In this document: piece after piece, positions 18,425 through 27,128 of the stretch | How the letters are laid out: each line of letters begins with the position of its first letter | How positions within the stretch are numbered: position 1 is the stretch's first letter | Source of the DNA: Odoribacter sp. Z80 | Lineage (GTDB): Bacteria > Bacteroidota > Bacteroidia > Bacteroidales > Marinifilaceae | Assembly: GCF_009935865.1 (NCBI RefSeq) | Contig: NZ_QWEL01000001.1 | Coordinates: 248,001 to 312,000 of the forward strand | DNA: 64,000 nt | Direction of reading: 5' to 3' | The notes under the pieces: generated by a model | The model's database searches: none | The model's input: the letters and a program-made list of their open reading frames with translations, nothing else | What the model was told of the DNA's origin: nothing | Translations under genes and position numbers: made by a program

Positions 18425-18976
18425 TTATTTTTTGAAATACCGGTTATACAGTCCTTCAAAACCTTTACCGTGACGGGCTTCATCTTTACACATTTCATGA
18501 ACGGTATCATGAATTGCATCCAGATTCAGTTTCTTGGCCAGTGTTGCAATTCTTTTTTTATCTTCACAGGCACCAGCTTCTGCTTCCATTCTCTTTTTCA
18601 GATTTGTTTTGGTGTCCCATACGCATTCACCCAGCAATTCACAGAATTTAGCAGCATGTTCTGCCTCTTCCCAAGCATAACGTTTAAAAGCTTCAGCCAC
18701 TTCAGGATAGCCTTCACGGTCTGCCTGACGACTCATAGCCAGATACATACCCACTTCCGTACATTCCCCCGTGAAATGAGCTTTCAATCCTTCCAATACT
18801 TCTGCATCAACTCCTTTTGCAATACCGATAACATGTTCATCAACAAATGTTAGAGCCCCTTCTGTTTCAACTAATTCTTTAAATTTGCTTCTCGGAACTT
18901 TACATTGCGGACAAAATTCCGGAGCTTCTTCACCTTCATGTACATATCCACACACCGTACAAATAAATTTTTTCAT
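18425..18976 (-). CDS. Reversed rubrerythrin (N-terminal rubredoxin domain), peroxide reductase
   Basis: Reduces hydrogen peroxide in the anaerobic cytoplasm. The 183-residue protein has the rubredoxin-type Fe(Cys)4 site at the N-terminus (Cys6, Cys9, Cys22, Cys25). The ferritin-like diiron domain follows ([59 protein letters not shown]). That is the reverse of classical rubrerythrin, as in clostridial revRbr. It follows perR by 36 bases and is probably controlled by the Per box before perR. Glutamate and histidine ligands for both irons appear present. Confidence 0.93.
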   Translation of the reverse strand: MKKFICTVCGYVHEGEEAPEFCPQCKVPRSKFKELVETEGALTFVDEHVIGIAKGVDAEVLEGLKAHFTGECTEVGMYLAMSRQADREGYPEVAEAFKRYAWEEAEHAAKFCELLGECVWDTKTNLKKRMEAEAGACEDKKRIATLAKKLNLDAIHDTVHEMCKDEARHGKGFEGLYNRYFKK

Positions 18977-19012
18977 AACGCTTTTTTTTATTGATTAATA
19001 TAATTTGGGGAC

Positions 19013-19438
19013 TTATCCCATTGTTTTATTTCTGCACTCTTTACAATATCCTCTGTAATATAAATGAGTTTCCGTAATAAAAAAATCCCGGGACCGAGAT
19101 GGTTCAAACAAATCAGGATTCTCTATCGGAATATCGTATAACTTTCCGCAACGGCAACACTGAAAATGAGCATGGCAGGAAGTATCTATATCAAAACGTA
19201 CATTTTTTTCATCTATCACTAAAGAAAGAACAGCATTTTGCTCCGCAAATAATCTCAATGTGTTGTACACTGTCGTTTTGGAAAGCGTAGGAACAGATAC
19301 GGACAATGCATTATATATTTCGTCTGCTGTCGGATGAGTTCGGTTTTCCATCAAATATTCTGCTATGGCAATCCTTTGTAAAGAAGGTTTAATCCCATGT
19401 TTTTCCAAATATTCGCAGGCACTACAAAATGTATTCAT
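19013..19438 (-). CDS. perR: Fur-family peroxide-sensing regulator (PerR-like)
   Basis: Metal-dependent repressor. The 141-residue protein has the winged-helix DNA-binding part (HPTADEIYNALSVSVPTLSKTTVYNTLRLF). The regulatory metal site follows, with FDIDTSCHAHFQC supplying Asp and His ligands. Structural zinc cysteines are in CCRCGK and CKECRNK. It could be Fur or Zur by fold. Adjacency to rubrerythrin and a Per-box-like palindrome directly before its own ATG argue for PerR. It is first in a two-gene unit with rubrerythrin. Confidence 0.9.
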   Translation of the reverse strand: MNTFCSACEYLEKHGIKPSLQRIAIAEYLMENRTHPTADEIYNALSVSVPTLSKTTVYNTLRLFAEQNAVLSLVIDEKNVRFDIDTSCHAHFQCCRCGKLYDIPIENPDLFEPSRSRDFFITETHLYYRGYCKECRNKTMG

Positions 19439-19445
19439 TACAAAA

Positions 19446-19460
19446 TTGTAATTATTATAA
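19446..19460. promoter_or_regulatory. Per box upstream of perR
   Basis: TTGTAATTATTATAA matches the Bacillus Per-box consensus TTATAATNATTATAA at 14 of 15 positions (one G for A). It lies 7 bases before the perR ATG, so it should overlap the transcription start and allow autoregulation of perR and rubrerythrin. Confidence 0.8.
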
Positions 19461-19558
19461 TTTTAAATTTAATGCAAAAATATACTTTTTTATTTAAAAA
19501 CAAATTATTTTTATGAAATAAATTTTGGATTTCAGGATTAATGTTTTCAATTAATGTT

Positions 19559-19566
19559 TAGTTTTG
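19559..19566 (+). promoter_or_regulatory. Promoter -7 element before the TonB receptor locus
   Basis: TAGTTTTG, an exact TAnnTTTG match on the plus strand. Its expected transcription start is close to 19571-19574, where the small membrane ORF has its only ATG. It probably drives that ORF, the receptor and the lipoprotein. Confidence 0.55.
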
Positions 19567-19570
19567 CAAC

Positions 19571-19900
19571 ATGTTTTTTTTAAGTATTTCGGCTCATTTA
19601 TTCATCTATCTTTGGATTCCCCTATTTGTGGTAATTTGCTTTTATTTTAGGGGAACCAGAGGAAATCCGGAAGGAATCACCCTGCTCCCGGAGGCTATCG
19701 TCTGTGAATATCCGGTTCCTTTCAGCCACGAGGAAAAAAACTATATTTACGAAGAAGAAGAGTTCCATCCGGAAAAGATTCCGGTAGTTTTTCCGGAAGT
19801 CCGGAAAAGTCAGAACTTTTTCTTCTTTCCTGCCTTTTATGCTTTTATTGTCTGTAATGCACTTACTTTAAGGGCTCCACCTGTTTCTTCCTGTATTTGA
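19571..19900 (+). CDS. Small hydrophobic hypothetical protein
   Basis: Not recognised. The 109-residue frame has an N-terminal membrane segment (residues about 3-26), a charged central part rich in Glu and Pro (NYIYEEEEFHPEKIPVVFPE), and a C-terminal hydrophobic segment with FFFFPAFYAFIVC. Codon use resembles the neighbours (CCG, CGG, GAA). The only Met is the first codon, which coincides with the predicted transcription start, so the message would be leaderless or nearly so. It lies 57 bases before the TonB receptor. It may be real and part of that unit, or the stretch may be a leader for the receptor mRNA. Confidence 0.45.
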   Translation: MFFLSISAHLFIYLWIPLFVVICFYFRGTRGNPEGITLLPEAIVCEYPVPFSHEEKNYIYEEEEFHPEKIPVVFPEVRKSQNFFFFPAFYAFIVCNALTLRAPPVSSCI

Positions 19901-19957
19901 TATTCCGGTCTTCTATCCCGGAAAAATAGGTTCTGCTCATTTTTAAATTGTATTCCA

Positions 19958-22096
19958 ATGCGTTATATTCTCAGTATTTTTTTATTACTGATAAAGGGCT
20001 TGGGCGTATATGCACAACATATTGCCGTGAGTCATAATGGTGATTCAACCTTTAATACGGTCAGGGAATTGCAGGAGGTTGTCGTGACTGCAGAAAAAAG
20101 GGAATTAAAACCCTTGGATATTCCAACGGCTCTGACGGTAATCACTTCCCGTTCTATGACAGGAGAAAATACGCCTGACCTCAGGAATATTTCCGGTATT
20201 GTCCCTAATTTTTATATGCAGGAAGGAGGATTAAAGCTCTCTACCCCCATATATATCCGGGGAGTCGGCACGGTTTCCGGTACTCCTCCTGTCGGCTTAT
20301 ATGTTGACGGAGTTCCGGTATTTGATAAAAATGCTTTTGTTTTTGAACTATATGACATTTCGCGTATAGAAGTATTACGCGGTCCGCAGACAACTTTATA
20401 CGGGCGCAACAGTATTAACGGTCTGATTCATATTACGACCCAGGCTCCCGCTAAAGATTTTTCCCTGAAAGCAACTGCCGGTTATGCCAGCTACAATTCC
20501 CGGAACTACCAACTTGTCGCCAACCTGCCCTCCCGGATTGTCTATAATAAATTATCTTTCGCATATCAAAAATCCGGGGGATATTTTAAAAATCATTACG
20601 ACCACAACCGAAAATCCAATCCTTCCGATTCCTATAACCTCCGTTACCATGGCATAGCTTATGCTGCCAGGGATTGGAAAATAGCTTTCGGGGTGAATTT
20701 CAGCCATTCTTTTGATGGCGGGTATGCTTACTATGTGGCGGATTCACTGAAGAATAACAGGTATTTGGTAAATTACAATACACCTTCGTCTTACAAACGG
20801 GAACTTTTTTCCGGGTATGCCAATGTAAAGAAAAACTGGAACCGATTTATTTTCCAGGGAGTTACCTCTTATTCGTGGACCAAAGACCAGCAGATTTTTG
20901 ATGCAGACTTTACCTATCTGGATGTTTTCAATAATAATAAAAAGTCCGGACAAAATTTGTTCACACAGGAAATCAATCTGCAATCTGCAGCAGGATCCCG
21001 CTGGAATTGGACCATCGGAGTTTTCGGATTTTATAAAGATTTGACTAATAAATACCTGGCTGCTTTTGGAAAAGATAAAGCCTATTTGTTACCTATGGCA
21101 CTGGATGAAGCGAAATACCAGAACAATACAGTCACCTCAGGTCTGGCCGGTTACGGACAGATTACCCTGCAAGAACTTTGGTCCGGAATGTCTTTTACTG
21201 CAGGATTAAGATATGATTGTGAAAAAAGCCGGTTGGATTATGCAGACAGCTTACTTTTTACTTTAGCAACATCCTATGAAAAATATCATGAATCCGATGA
21301 AAGCAAGGTATTTACGGCCTGGTTGCCCAAATTTTCTTTATTACAGAAATGTCAGGACAATCTTTCTCTGTTTCTCAGTATTTCCAAAGGTTATAAAGCG
21401 GGAGGCTATAACATCATTGTGAATGATATGAGTTCACAAATGGTCAAGTTGGGATATAAAGAAGAAAAATTATGGAATTATGAGCTGGGAATGAAATACT
21501 TCAGCAGTAACGGGAAATTTCATATCAATCTGGCAGCTTTTTTTATAGATTGGAAAGACCAGCAGATTTTCGTTATGGGAATGATGGGACCCGGAATAAA
21601 GAATGCCGGGGATGCCCATAGTTACGGAGGAGAAATGGATATTCGCTGGCAGTTTTTACCGGACCTGACCTATCTTTTATCTGCCGGTTACAGTCATTCC
21701 CGCTATTACAACAATGAAGAAAAAAGCCATGAAGGCAATCATATTGTGATGGCACCGGAATTTACAACTTATACCGGTTTATCGTATCATAGAGCCATTC
21801 GGACATCCTGGTGTAATTCTTTTTTTGCTTCTACCACCGTCAACGGATTTGGAAAGCAATATTTCGATGAAGCCAATTTGTTAAAACAAATGCCTTATTT
21901 TTTGTGGAACATGGAATTGGGAATCTCCGGCAAATACTTTGATTTCCGGATTTGGGGGAAAAATATATTGGACAAAGCTTTTTTTGCCTATATGCTGAAT
22001 AATCCTGTCGGCAATAAACTTCCCTCCTACCGGGACATGGGACAATCAGGAGCTCCGGCCCGCTTCGGAGCTTCCATTACTTTGAAAATAAACTAA
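19958..22096 (+). CDS. TonB-dependent outer-membrane receptor
   Basis: Energised uptake channel in the outer membrane; ligand unknown. The 712-residue protein has a signal peptide ending at YAQ, then a TonB-box-like stretch (ELQEVVVTAEK, about 38-48). The plug domain (about 50-160) contains IYIRGVGTV, GLYVDGVPV and IEVLRGPQTTLYGRNSINGLIHI. The barrel runs to the end. There is no carboxypeptidase-like N-terminal extension, so it is a classical siderophore/cofactor type rather than SusC. The gene behind it is a lipoprotein 11 bases on. Proximity to perR invites an iron role, but nothing in the sequence proves it. Confidence 0.93.
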   Translation: MRYILSIFLLLIKGLGVYAQHIAVSHNGDSTFNTVRELQEVVVTAEKRELKPLDIPTALTVITSRSMTGENTPDLRNISGIVPNFYMQEGGLKLSTPIYIRGVGTVSGTPPVGLYVDGVPVFDKNAFVFELYDISRIEVLRGPQTTLYGRNSINGLIHITTQAPAKDFSLKATAGYASYNSRNYQLVANLPSRIVYNKLSFAYQKSGGYFKNHYDHNRKSNPSDSYNLRYHGIAYAARDWKIAFGVNFSHSFDGGYAYYVADSLKNNRYLVNYNTPSSYKRELFSGYANVKKNWNRFIFQGVTSYSWTKDQQIFDADFTYLDVFNNNKKSGQNLFTQEINLQSAAGSRWNWTIGVFGFYKDLTNKYLAAFGKDKAYLLPMALDEAKYQNNTVTSGLAGYGQITLQELWSGMSFTAGLRYDCEKSRLDYADSLLFTLATSYEKYHESDESKVFTAWLPKFSLLQKCQDNLSLFLSISKGYKAGGYNIIVNDMSSQMVKLGYKEEKLWNYELGMKYFSSNGKFHINLAAFFIDWKDQQIFVMGMMGPGIKNAGDAHSYGGEMDIRWQFLPDLTYLLSAGYSHSRYYNNEEKSHEGNHIVMAPEFTTYTGLSYHRAIRTSWCNSFFASTTVNGFGKQYFDEANLLKQMPYFLWNMELGISGKYFDFRIWGKNILDKAFFAYMLNNPVGNKLPSYRDMGQSGAPARFGASITLKIN

Positions 22097-22107
22097 AATT
22101 AGACAAT

Positions 22108-22788
22108 ATGAGAAGAATAACTTATTTAATGATGCTGGTTTTTACAACCGTTCATTTTGCAGCATGTGAAGATGATTCAGATACCCAGGGAGCCCACTCG
22201 GAAGGCCAGGATAAAATGATAGGAGACTGGAAGTACAATCAACCCTATCTTGAATTCAAATATGCCACAGATACCATCCGTTTCGGAAATTTTGCCATAG
22301 CCGAAAAAGAAATGAAACAGCTTTTCCTGGAAATGGCCACAGAAAAAATGGGGAATTACTTTACTGGCATAGAGTTTGTTTCAAACCAACAATTACTGGT
22401 AAAAGCCCGGAATGCTGCCGGTAAACCTTTGCATATTCATGCCGGCTACGTAAAAAATGAAAACCTGATGGAAGTTTCACTGGATAAAGACGATATAGCC
22501 GCTTTCATGAGAGAACGGGCAGCTATGATCCCGGCAATTAGTTTCAATTATCTGCTATCCGGAAAAGAATTGACTGTCTATTTGGACAAGACCTATGTGA
22601 GAACACTTTGGGAAACGGCACCTCTGAAAAATAAGTTGTCGGGACTTCTTGCTGACCAGATGATACCGGGATTCGGGGAGATGGAGCCCACAGAGCAACA
22701 AAAAGCCCTGCAAGGCATTCAAATGCAGGTATCTGCTATCCTGAATAATATTCAGACCTTAAAAATCGGTTTTGTGTTGACGAAATAA
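22108..22788 (+). CDS. Lipoprotein of unknown function, DUF4923-like
   Basis: The 226-residue protein has a lipoprotein signal peptide with lipobox HFAAC (Cys at residue 20). Acidic residues follow (CEDDSD), a context seen in surface-directed Bacteroidota lipoproteins. The body begins with IGDWKYNQPYLEF, like Bacteroidota lipocalin-type domains that open with a GxW motif. Several amphipathic helices and KIGFVLTK end the protein. It directly follows the TonB receptor and probably works with it at the outer membrane. The DUF assignment is tentative. Confidence 0.7.
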   Translation: MRRITYLMMLVFTTVHFAACEDDSDTQGAHSEGQDKMIGDWKYNQPYLEFKYATDTIRFGNFAIAEKEMKQLFLEMATEKMGNYFTGIEFVSNQQLLVKARNAAGKPLHIHAGYVKNENLMEVSLDKDDIAAFMRERAAMIPAISFNYLLSGKELTVYLDKTYVRTLWETAPLKNKLSGLLADQMIPGFGEMEPTEQQKALQGIQMQVSAILNNIQTLKIGFVLTK

Positions 22789-22793
22789 TAAAA

Positions 22794-22830
22794 AAAGTTG
22801 TCCTGAGATTTTATATTTCAGGACAACTTT
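22794..22830. terminator. Terminator between lipoprotein and S46 peptidase genes
   Basis: Perfect AAAGTTGTCCTGA / TCAGGACAACTTT stem. On the minus strand it is followed by a T-run (ACTTTTTTTATT), ending the peptidase transcript; it may also stop the convergent lipoprotein transcript. Confidence 0.88.
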
Positions 22831-22846
22831 CGGGCATACTCTCCGG

Positions 22847-24985
22847 TTATTCATCCACAAGTAGCATCTCTCCTATCAGATGGTGGGCTCCGGCCAGTTT
22901 ATCCATGATAAACAATACATAACGAATATCTACGGCTATATTCCGGCATATCTCCGGCGCATACTGCAAATCGGACATAACCCCGTCCCACGCACGGTCA
23001 AAATTCAGGCCAATCAAGTGTCCTTCGGCATTCAGTACCGGACTACCTGAATTTCCTCCGGTAGTATGATTAGTCGCAATAAAACATACCGGCACTTCCC
23101 CATCTTGCGTATATGGGCCAAAATCACGATTACGGTAGATCTCACGTAATTTGTCAGGAACGTTATAATCATAAATTTCCGGATTATCTTTCTCCATGAT
23201 TCCCTTCAAAGTGGTATAATATTCATACCCCACTGCGTCCGAAGGCGCATATCCCTGTATCTTTCCATAGGCTACCCTCAACGTAGAATTTGCGTCGGCA
23301 TAAAAAGTACGTTCGGGATGCATTTTCATTAAAGCAGCCAACCAGTTCTGATTCAATACTGTCATTTCATTTCCAATCCGCGTCAATTCCGGTTGAATTT
23401 GTTTTTTGTACAATTGGTCTATTGAAACATACAAACGATAAGCCGGGTCTTTCTGCAATTTCTTATAAGCTTTCAGCCGGTTGTTCTCTAAAAATTGAAC
23501 GAAAGTTTCCCGGTCTGCGAGTACTGACGTTTCAAACAGTTTGTCCACATATACATCAATCCCTTTTTTTCCGGCAGCCTTACGTACTTCCTCCGGAATC
23601 CATTCAGGGGCAAGATTCCGGTTATAAAGTCTGAGCATTTCCGATAAAATCTTTTTATCCGTATTCCGGTCATAATCTTTATAATACTCGTCAGCATAAA
23701 TCAAAATCTGTTCTTTTTCGGCAGAATCTTTTAAAAGCCGGGCGATATTAGCACTCCATCCGACAATTTCAGCTCCTTTTTTTCCGGCTTCATTAACATA
23801 AGCAGCAGCCAACACCAAATCTTTTCTTTGTCCGTAAAGGTGTTTGTATTTCTCCAGGAGAGTAGCGTATTCTTCCTGCGTTCCGGCCCATTGACGGAAT
23901 GCTTTTTCTTCCTCTTGCTTTTTGGCTACAGTCCGGAAACGTTTCAGACCTTTTATCTCCCCTTGCCATTTTTTCCAGGCATTCGCCACTCCCGCAGCTT
24001 TAGAAGCGTATTTGATACGCAATAATTCATCCGACTCCATCGCTGCATTTATAACATTCAATTTAGCCGTACGAATCGCAATCTTATGAGGATTCTCTAC
24101 CTCCTGAATCTGTTCAATGGCATAAGACGTTAAATATTCGTTGGTAGTTCCCGGATAACCGAACACCATGGTAAAATCTCCCTCATTCAAACCTTTCATC
24201 GAAATCTTAAAAAAAGATTCCGGTTGGTAAGGCTTATTTTCCGGGGCATAGGAAGCAGGTTCATTCCGGGAACCTGCATAAATACGCAGAACAGAAAAAT
24301 CTCCCGTATGGCGGGGCCACATCCAGTTGTCGGTATCTCCGCCAAATTTTCCGATGGCGGAGGGCGGAGCTCCCACCAGACGAACATCCTTGAAAATCCG
24401 GAATACTGACATCAGATATTGATTCCCGTTAAAATAAGGTTTTATGTTCGCTTTCAGTTCTGTACCTTCCGTAGCTTCTGTTTCCAATTGCTGGCATATC
24501 TCTGCTATTTTTTGTTTTTGTTCTGATAAACTTATCCCCTCTTTTAAACCGGCATTGATTTTATCAGTTACATCTTCCATTCTTACCAATATAGAGGCTG
24601 TAATACCCGGATTAATCAATTCTTCTTCCCGGTTTTTGGCCCAGAATCCGTCCCGGAGGTAATTGTGTTCCAGGCTACTGTGCGACTGAATCATATCAAA
24701 AGCACAATGGTGGTTCGTGATGACCAGCCCTTCTTTACTGACCAGTTCTCCGGTGCAAAAATGAAAGAAAGGCATCTCCTCATATCCCAGTCCGACGACA
24801 GCATCTTTCAAAGAAGCCTGATTAACCGCATATATATCTTCTGCCGTTAACTTAAACCCTTGCCTTTGCATTTCTTCGATGTTATATTTTTTCAGCAGCA
24901 TGGGAATCCACATTCCTTCATCTGCCCGACATATCATTCCTCCCAGCAAAAATACCAGGATTAAAAGTAGTGTTCTTTGTTTCAT
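22847..24985 (-). CDS. S46-family dipeptidyl-peptidase, DPP11-like
   Basis: Periplasmic serine exopeptidase that removes N-terminal dipeptides so that oligopeptides can be used as carbon and nitrogen source. The 712-residue protein has a signal peptide (about 1-21). The triad is His93 in TNHHCAFD, Asp229 in RHTGDFS and Ser646 in TGGNSGSP. Residue 664, 18 after the serine, is Arg (NFDRAWDG). In Porphyromonas DPP11 the equivalent Arg673 gives preference for Asp/Glu at P1, while DPP7 has Gly there. An acidic P1 preference is therefore inferred. Full length, with a strong terminator behind it. Confidence 0.92.
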   Translation of the reverse strand: MKQRTLLLILVFLLGGMICRADEGMWIPMLLKKYNIEEMQRQGFKLTAEDIYAVNQASLKDAVVGLGYEEMPFFHFCTGELVSKEGLVITNHHCAFDMIQSHSSLEHNYLRDGFWAKNREEELINPGITASILVRMEDVTDKINAGLKEGISLSEQKQKIAEICQQLETEATEGTELKANIKPYFNGNQYLMSVFRIFKDVRLVGAPPSAIGKFGGDTDNWMWPRHTGDFSVLRIYAGSRNEPASYAPENKPYQPESFFKISMKGLNEGDFTMVFGYPGTTNEYLTSYAIEQIQEVENPHKIAIRTAKLNVINAAMESDELLRIKYASKAAGVANAWKKWQGEIKGLKRFRTVAKKQEEEKAFRQWAGTQEEYATLLEKYKHLYGQRKDLVLAAAYVNEAGKKGAEIVGWSANIARLLKDSAEKEQILIYADEYYKDYDRNTDKKILSEMLRLYNRNLAPEWIPEEVRKAAGKKGIDVYVDKLFETSVLADRETFVQFLENNRLKAYKKLQKDPAYRLYVSIDQLYKKQIQPELTRIGNEMTVLNQNWLAALMKMHPERTFYADANSTLRVAYGKIQGYAPSDAVGYEYYTTLKGIMEKDNPEIYDYNVPDKLREIYRNRDFGPYTQDGEVPVCFIATNHTTGGNSGSPVLNAEGHLIGLNFDRAWDGVMSDLQYAPEICRNIAVDIRYVLFIMDKLAGAHHLIGEMLLVDE

Positions 24986-25039
24986 CTTAGTGTAAATTTA
25001 GCGTAATCATTTCAGGAACTTTTCTCTATGTATTTTTAC

Positions 25040-25609
25040 TCATTCAAAATTTTTCAAAACTTCATATAACTGTTGTACAGGCAATCCCATTACATTATAG
25101 AAAGAGCCTTCAATCCGGCGAATACCGATATACCCTATCCATTCCTGGATACCATAAGCACCTGCTTTGTCGAAAGGTTTACAATTATCTACATAGCAGG
25201 TTATCTCTTCTTCGGAAAGCTCTTTAAAATACACATCGGTATAGGCTGAGAAACTTTGCTGTCGTTCGACCGTAGTCAGGCATACCCCTGTCACCACTGT
25301 ATGTTTGCGTCCCGATAACCGGTTTAGCATATCGATTGCTTCCTCCCGCCCCCGGGGTTTCCCTAATATCACATTATCCAGGCACACTACCGTATCTGCC
25401 GTAATCAGTAACTCACCCGGATTCAGTTCTCCTGTGAAGGCTGCCGCTTTGAGGCCCGCCAGGTATTCAGGGACTTGCTCCGCCGGTATCTCCTGAGGCC
25501 AGATTTCTTCAATGTGCTTTAACTTTACTTCAAACTTAAAACCGGCCTCGCATAAAAGCTGATGCCGTCGCGGGGAAGCAGAAGCCAAAATTAGCTTGTA
25601 TTCTTTCAT
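25040..25609 (-). CDS. maf: Maf family nucleotide pyrophosphatase
   Basis: Hydrolyses non-canonical or modified nucleoside triphosphates (dTTP/UTP type in YhdE relatives). The start MKEYKLILASASPRRHQLL (25609) replaces a longer frame, because the Maf N-terminal motif begins here and the ATG overlaps the UbiA stop by one base (TAATG). Of 189 residues, ASASPRR is at 8-14, ITADTVV near 68, and KPFDKAGAYGIQEW near 142, which are the Maf active-site blocks. It is last in a five-gene run and probably translated by coupling to ubiA. Confidence 0.93.
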   Translation of the reverse strand: MKEYKLILASASPRRHQLLCEAGFKFEVKLKHIEEIWPQEIPAEQVPEYLAGLKAAAFTGELNPGELLITADTVVCLDNVILGKPRGREEAIDMLNRLSGRKHTVVTGVCLTTVERQQSFSAYTDVYFKELSEEEITCYVDNCKPFDKAGAYGIQEWIGYIGIRRIEGSFYNVMGLPVQQLYEVLKNFE

Positions 25610-26562
25610 TAGTCTGCAAAAATAAGTTGAAAAAAATGTTTGAAAAAAAAGCTGACACCCAAGCACAATATCATAATCACACGGATTAACCGCAGTTGCA
25701 GGCAACGGTGGTCAACACGACCCTTCACGGCTGCAATATAGAAAGCGTAGGGAAGCAAAATGGCCACAACAATATAAACCAATATAGCCAGGGAAGCTGT
25801 AAACTCCCAGTAATAAAATACCCCGGCCGAAATCATTGCTACAACAGCCAATGCAACAATAATCCGGCGTGCAGCAGGAATACCCAGTCTTACGGGAATC
25901 GTCTGGTTGCCGTTTTCCAGATCTCCTTCTATTGAAAAAATATCCTTATTGATCTCATACATCAGGGTGTTCAGGAAAATAAACCACGAAAAAGCAAATA
26001 TCCAATTAAACATATACAGGAAATTGGTATCTGTTTCTATCAATATGGAAGCATAAACCATATGAAGTAAAGGTATCTCGTAAATGATGGCACTTACCGG
26101 TATAAAAGCGGCCAATAAGCCAACCACCACATTCCCCACGATAAAATGTTTTTTGTAAGTAGAAGAATAAAACCAAAGAATACCGGAAACCAATAAAAAC
26201 AATATTCCTATTTTCCATACTCCGACAGCAAATCCCAGATAAAAAGCAATGCTTACGGCAATGACATTCAGGAGAGAATGCAGAGTAATGGCCATACGGC
26301 GGCTGATGCTTTTGCCTACGACCACAGTGCGGAAACCGGAAATCCGGTCACATTTCGTATCGAAATAATCATTGATCACATAAGCCCCCGAAACCAAACA
26401 GCAAACCGCAACAACCAGCAAGGTAAAAGCCCAGTCAGCCATCTGCAAAGTGAAACCGTTTAATTCAAGCATAGGCAGAATCACCATGTATCTCATCGTA
26501 TACATGGTCAATGCAGCAAAAGCAATGGTACGTATTCGGATTAAACGCAAGACTTCCCACAT
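25609..26562 (-). CDS. UbiA-family prenyltransferase
   Basis: Integral membrane enzyme that moves a prenyl chain to an acceptor. The start MWEVLRLIRIRT (26562) is used; the longer frame runs into kdsC. About eight hydrophobic helices are visible in 317 residues. The first Asp-rich motif is NDYFDTKCDRISG (near 70) and the second is NKDIFSIEGDLENG (near 205). Bacteroidota proteins of this kind are commonly annotated as geranylgeranylglycerol-phosphate geranylgeranyltransferase-like; the acceptor here is unknown. No menaquinone genes are near. It overlaps maf by one base and follows kdsC by 20. Confidence 0.82.
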   Translation of the reverse strand: MWEVLRLIRIRTIAFAALTMYTMRYMVILPMLELNGFTLQMADWAFTLLVVAVCCLVSGAYVINDYFDTKCDRISGFRTVVVGKSISRRMAITLHSLLNVIAVSIAFYLGFAVGVWKIGILFLLVSGILWFYSSTYKKHFIVGNVVVGLLAAFIPVSAIIYEIPLLHMVYASILIETDTNFLYMFNWIFAFSWFIFLNTLMYEINKDIFSIEGDLENGNQTIPVRLGIPAARRIIVALAVVAMISAGVFYYWEFTASLAILVYIVVAILLPYAFYIAAVKGRVDHRCLQLRLIRVIMILCLGVSFFFKHFFQLIFAD

Positions 26563-26582
26563 ACAAAACGATTTTTCTGAAA

Positions 26583-27116
26583 TTACATACTTTTCACATA
26601 ACAGGTCGTATCCATCCAATCTCCCCGAGCTTTCAGCACCTGACCAATCACATCCCGCACACATCCGTCTCCACCTTTTATGTCTGAGATATACCGGGCA
26701 ACTGATTTGATCTCTTCACATGCATCCAAAGGACAAACCGGTAAACCCACCCGGGTCATCACGTTATAATCCGGTATATCGTCTCCCATATACATGATTT
26801 CTTCCTGACACAGGCCGTAACGCTGTTGTATCTCATCCAAAGCTTCCATTTTATTAGCAACCTTCAGGTAAATATCCCGGGAATTCACTCCCAGTTTTTC
26901 GAGGCGTTCCCGGATTCCCGGTGCTCCTCCGCCAGAAATAACGGCAACAATATAACCTTTGCGGACACTATACATAATGGCATATCCGTCTTTTGTACAG
27001 GAGGTCCTGATTAATTCTCCGTCTGCTGTGAGATTCTGACTCTGATGAGATAAAACGCCGTCTACATCAAAAATAAAAGCCCTCACTTTTTTCAAATCGT
27101 CTTTAAAAAAGCCCAT
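26583..27116 (-). CDS. kdsC: HAD phosphatase, KdsC type
   Basis: 3-deoxy-D-manno-octulosonate-8-phosphate phosphatase, the step before CMP-Kdo in lipid A core synthesis. The 177-residue length is typical. HAD motif I is FIFDVDGVLSHQ (Asp17 and Asp19), motif II is VISGGG, motif III is a Lys in KVANKMEAL, and motif IV is MGDDIPDYNVM. There is no cap insertion, as expected for the tetrameric C0 class. It sits between DUF2520 (12-base gap) and ubiA. A related phosphatase for another sugar acid (such as N-acylneuraminate-9-phosphate or KDN) cannot be excluded. Confidence 0.85.
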   Translation of the reverse strand: MGFFKDDLKKVRAFIFDVDGVLSHQSQNLTADGELIRTSCTKDGYAIMYSVRKGYIVAVISGGGAPGIRERLEKLGVNSRDIYLKVANKMEALDEIQQRYGLCQEEIMYMGDDIPDYNVMTRVGLPVCPLDACEEIKSVARYISDIKGGDGCVRDVIGQVLKARGDWMDTTCYVKSM

Positions 27117-27128
27117 ATCATTATTATT

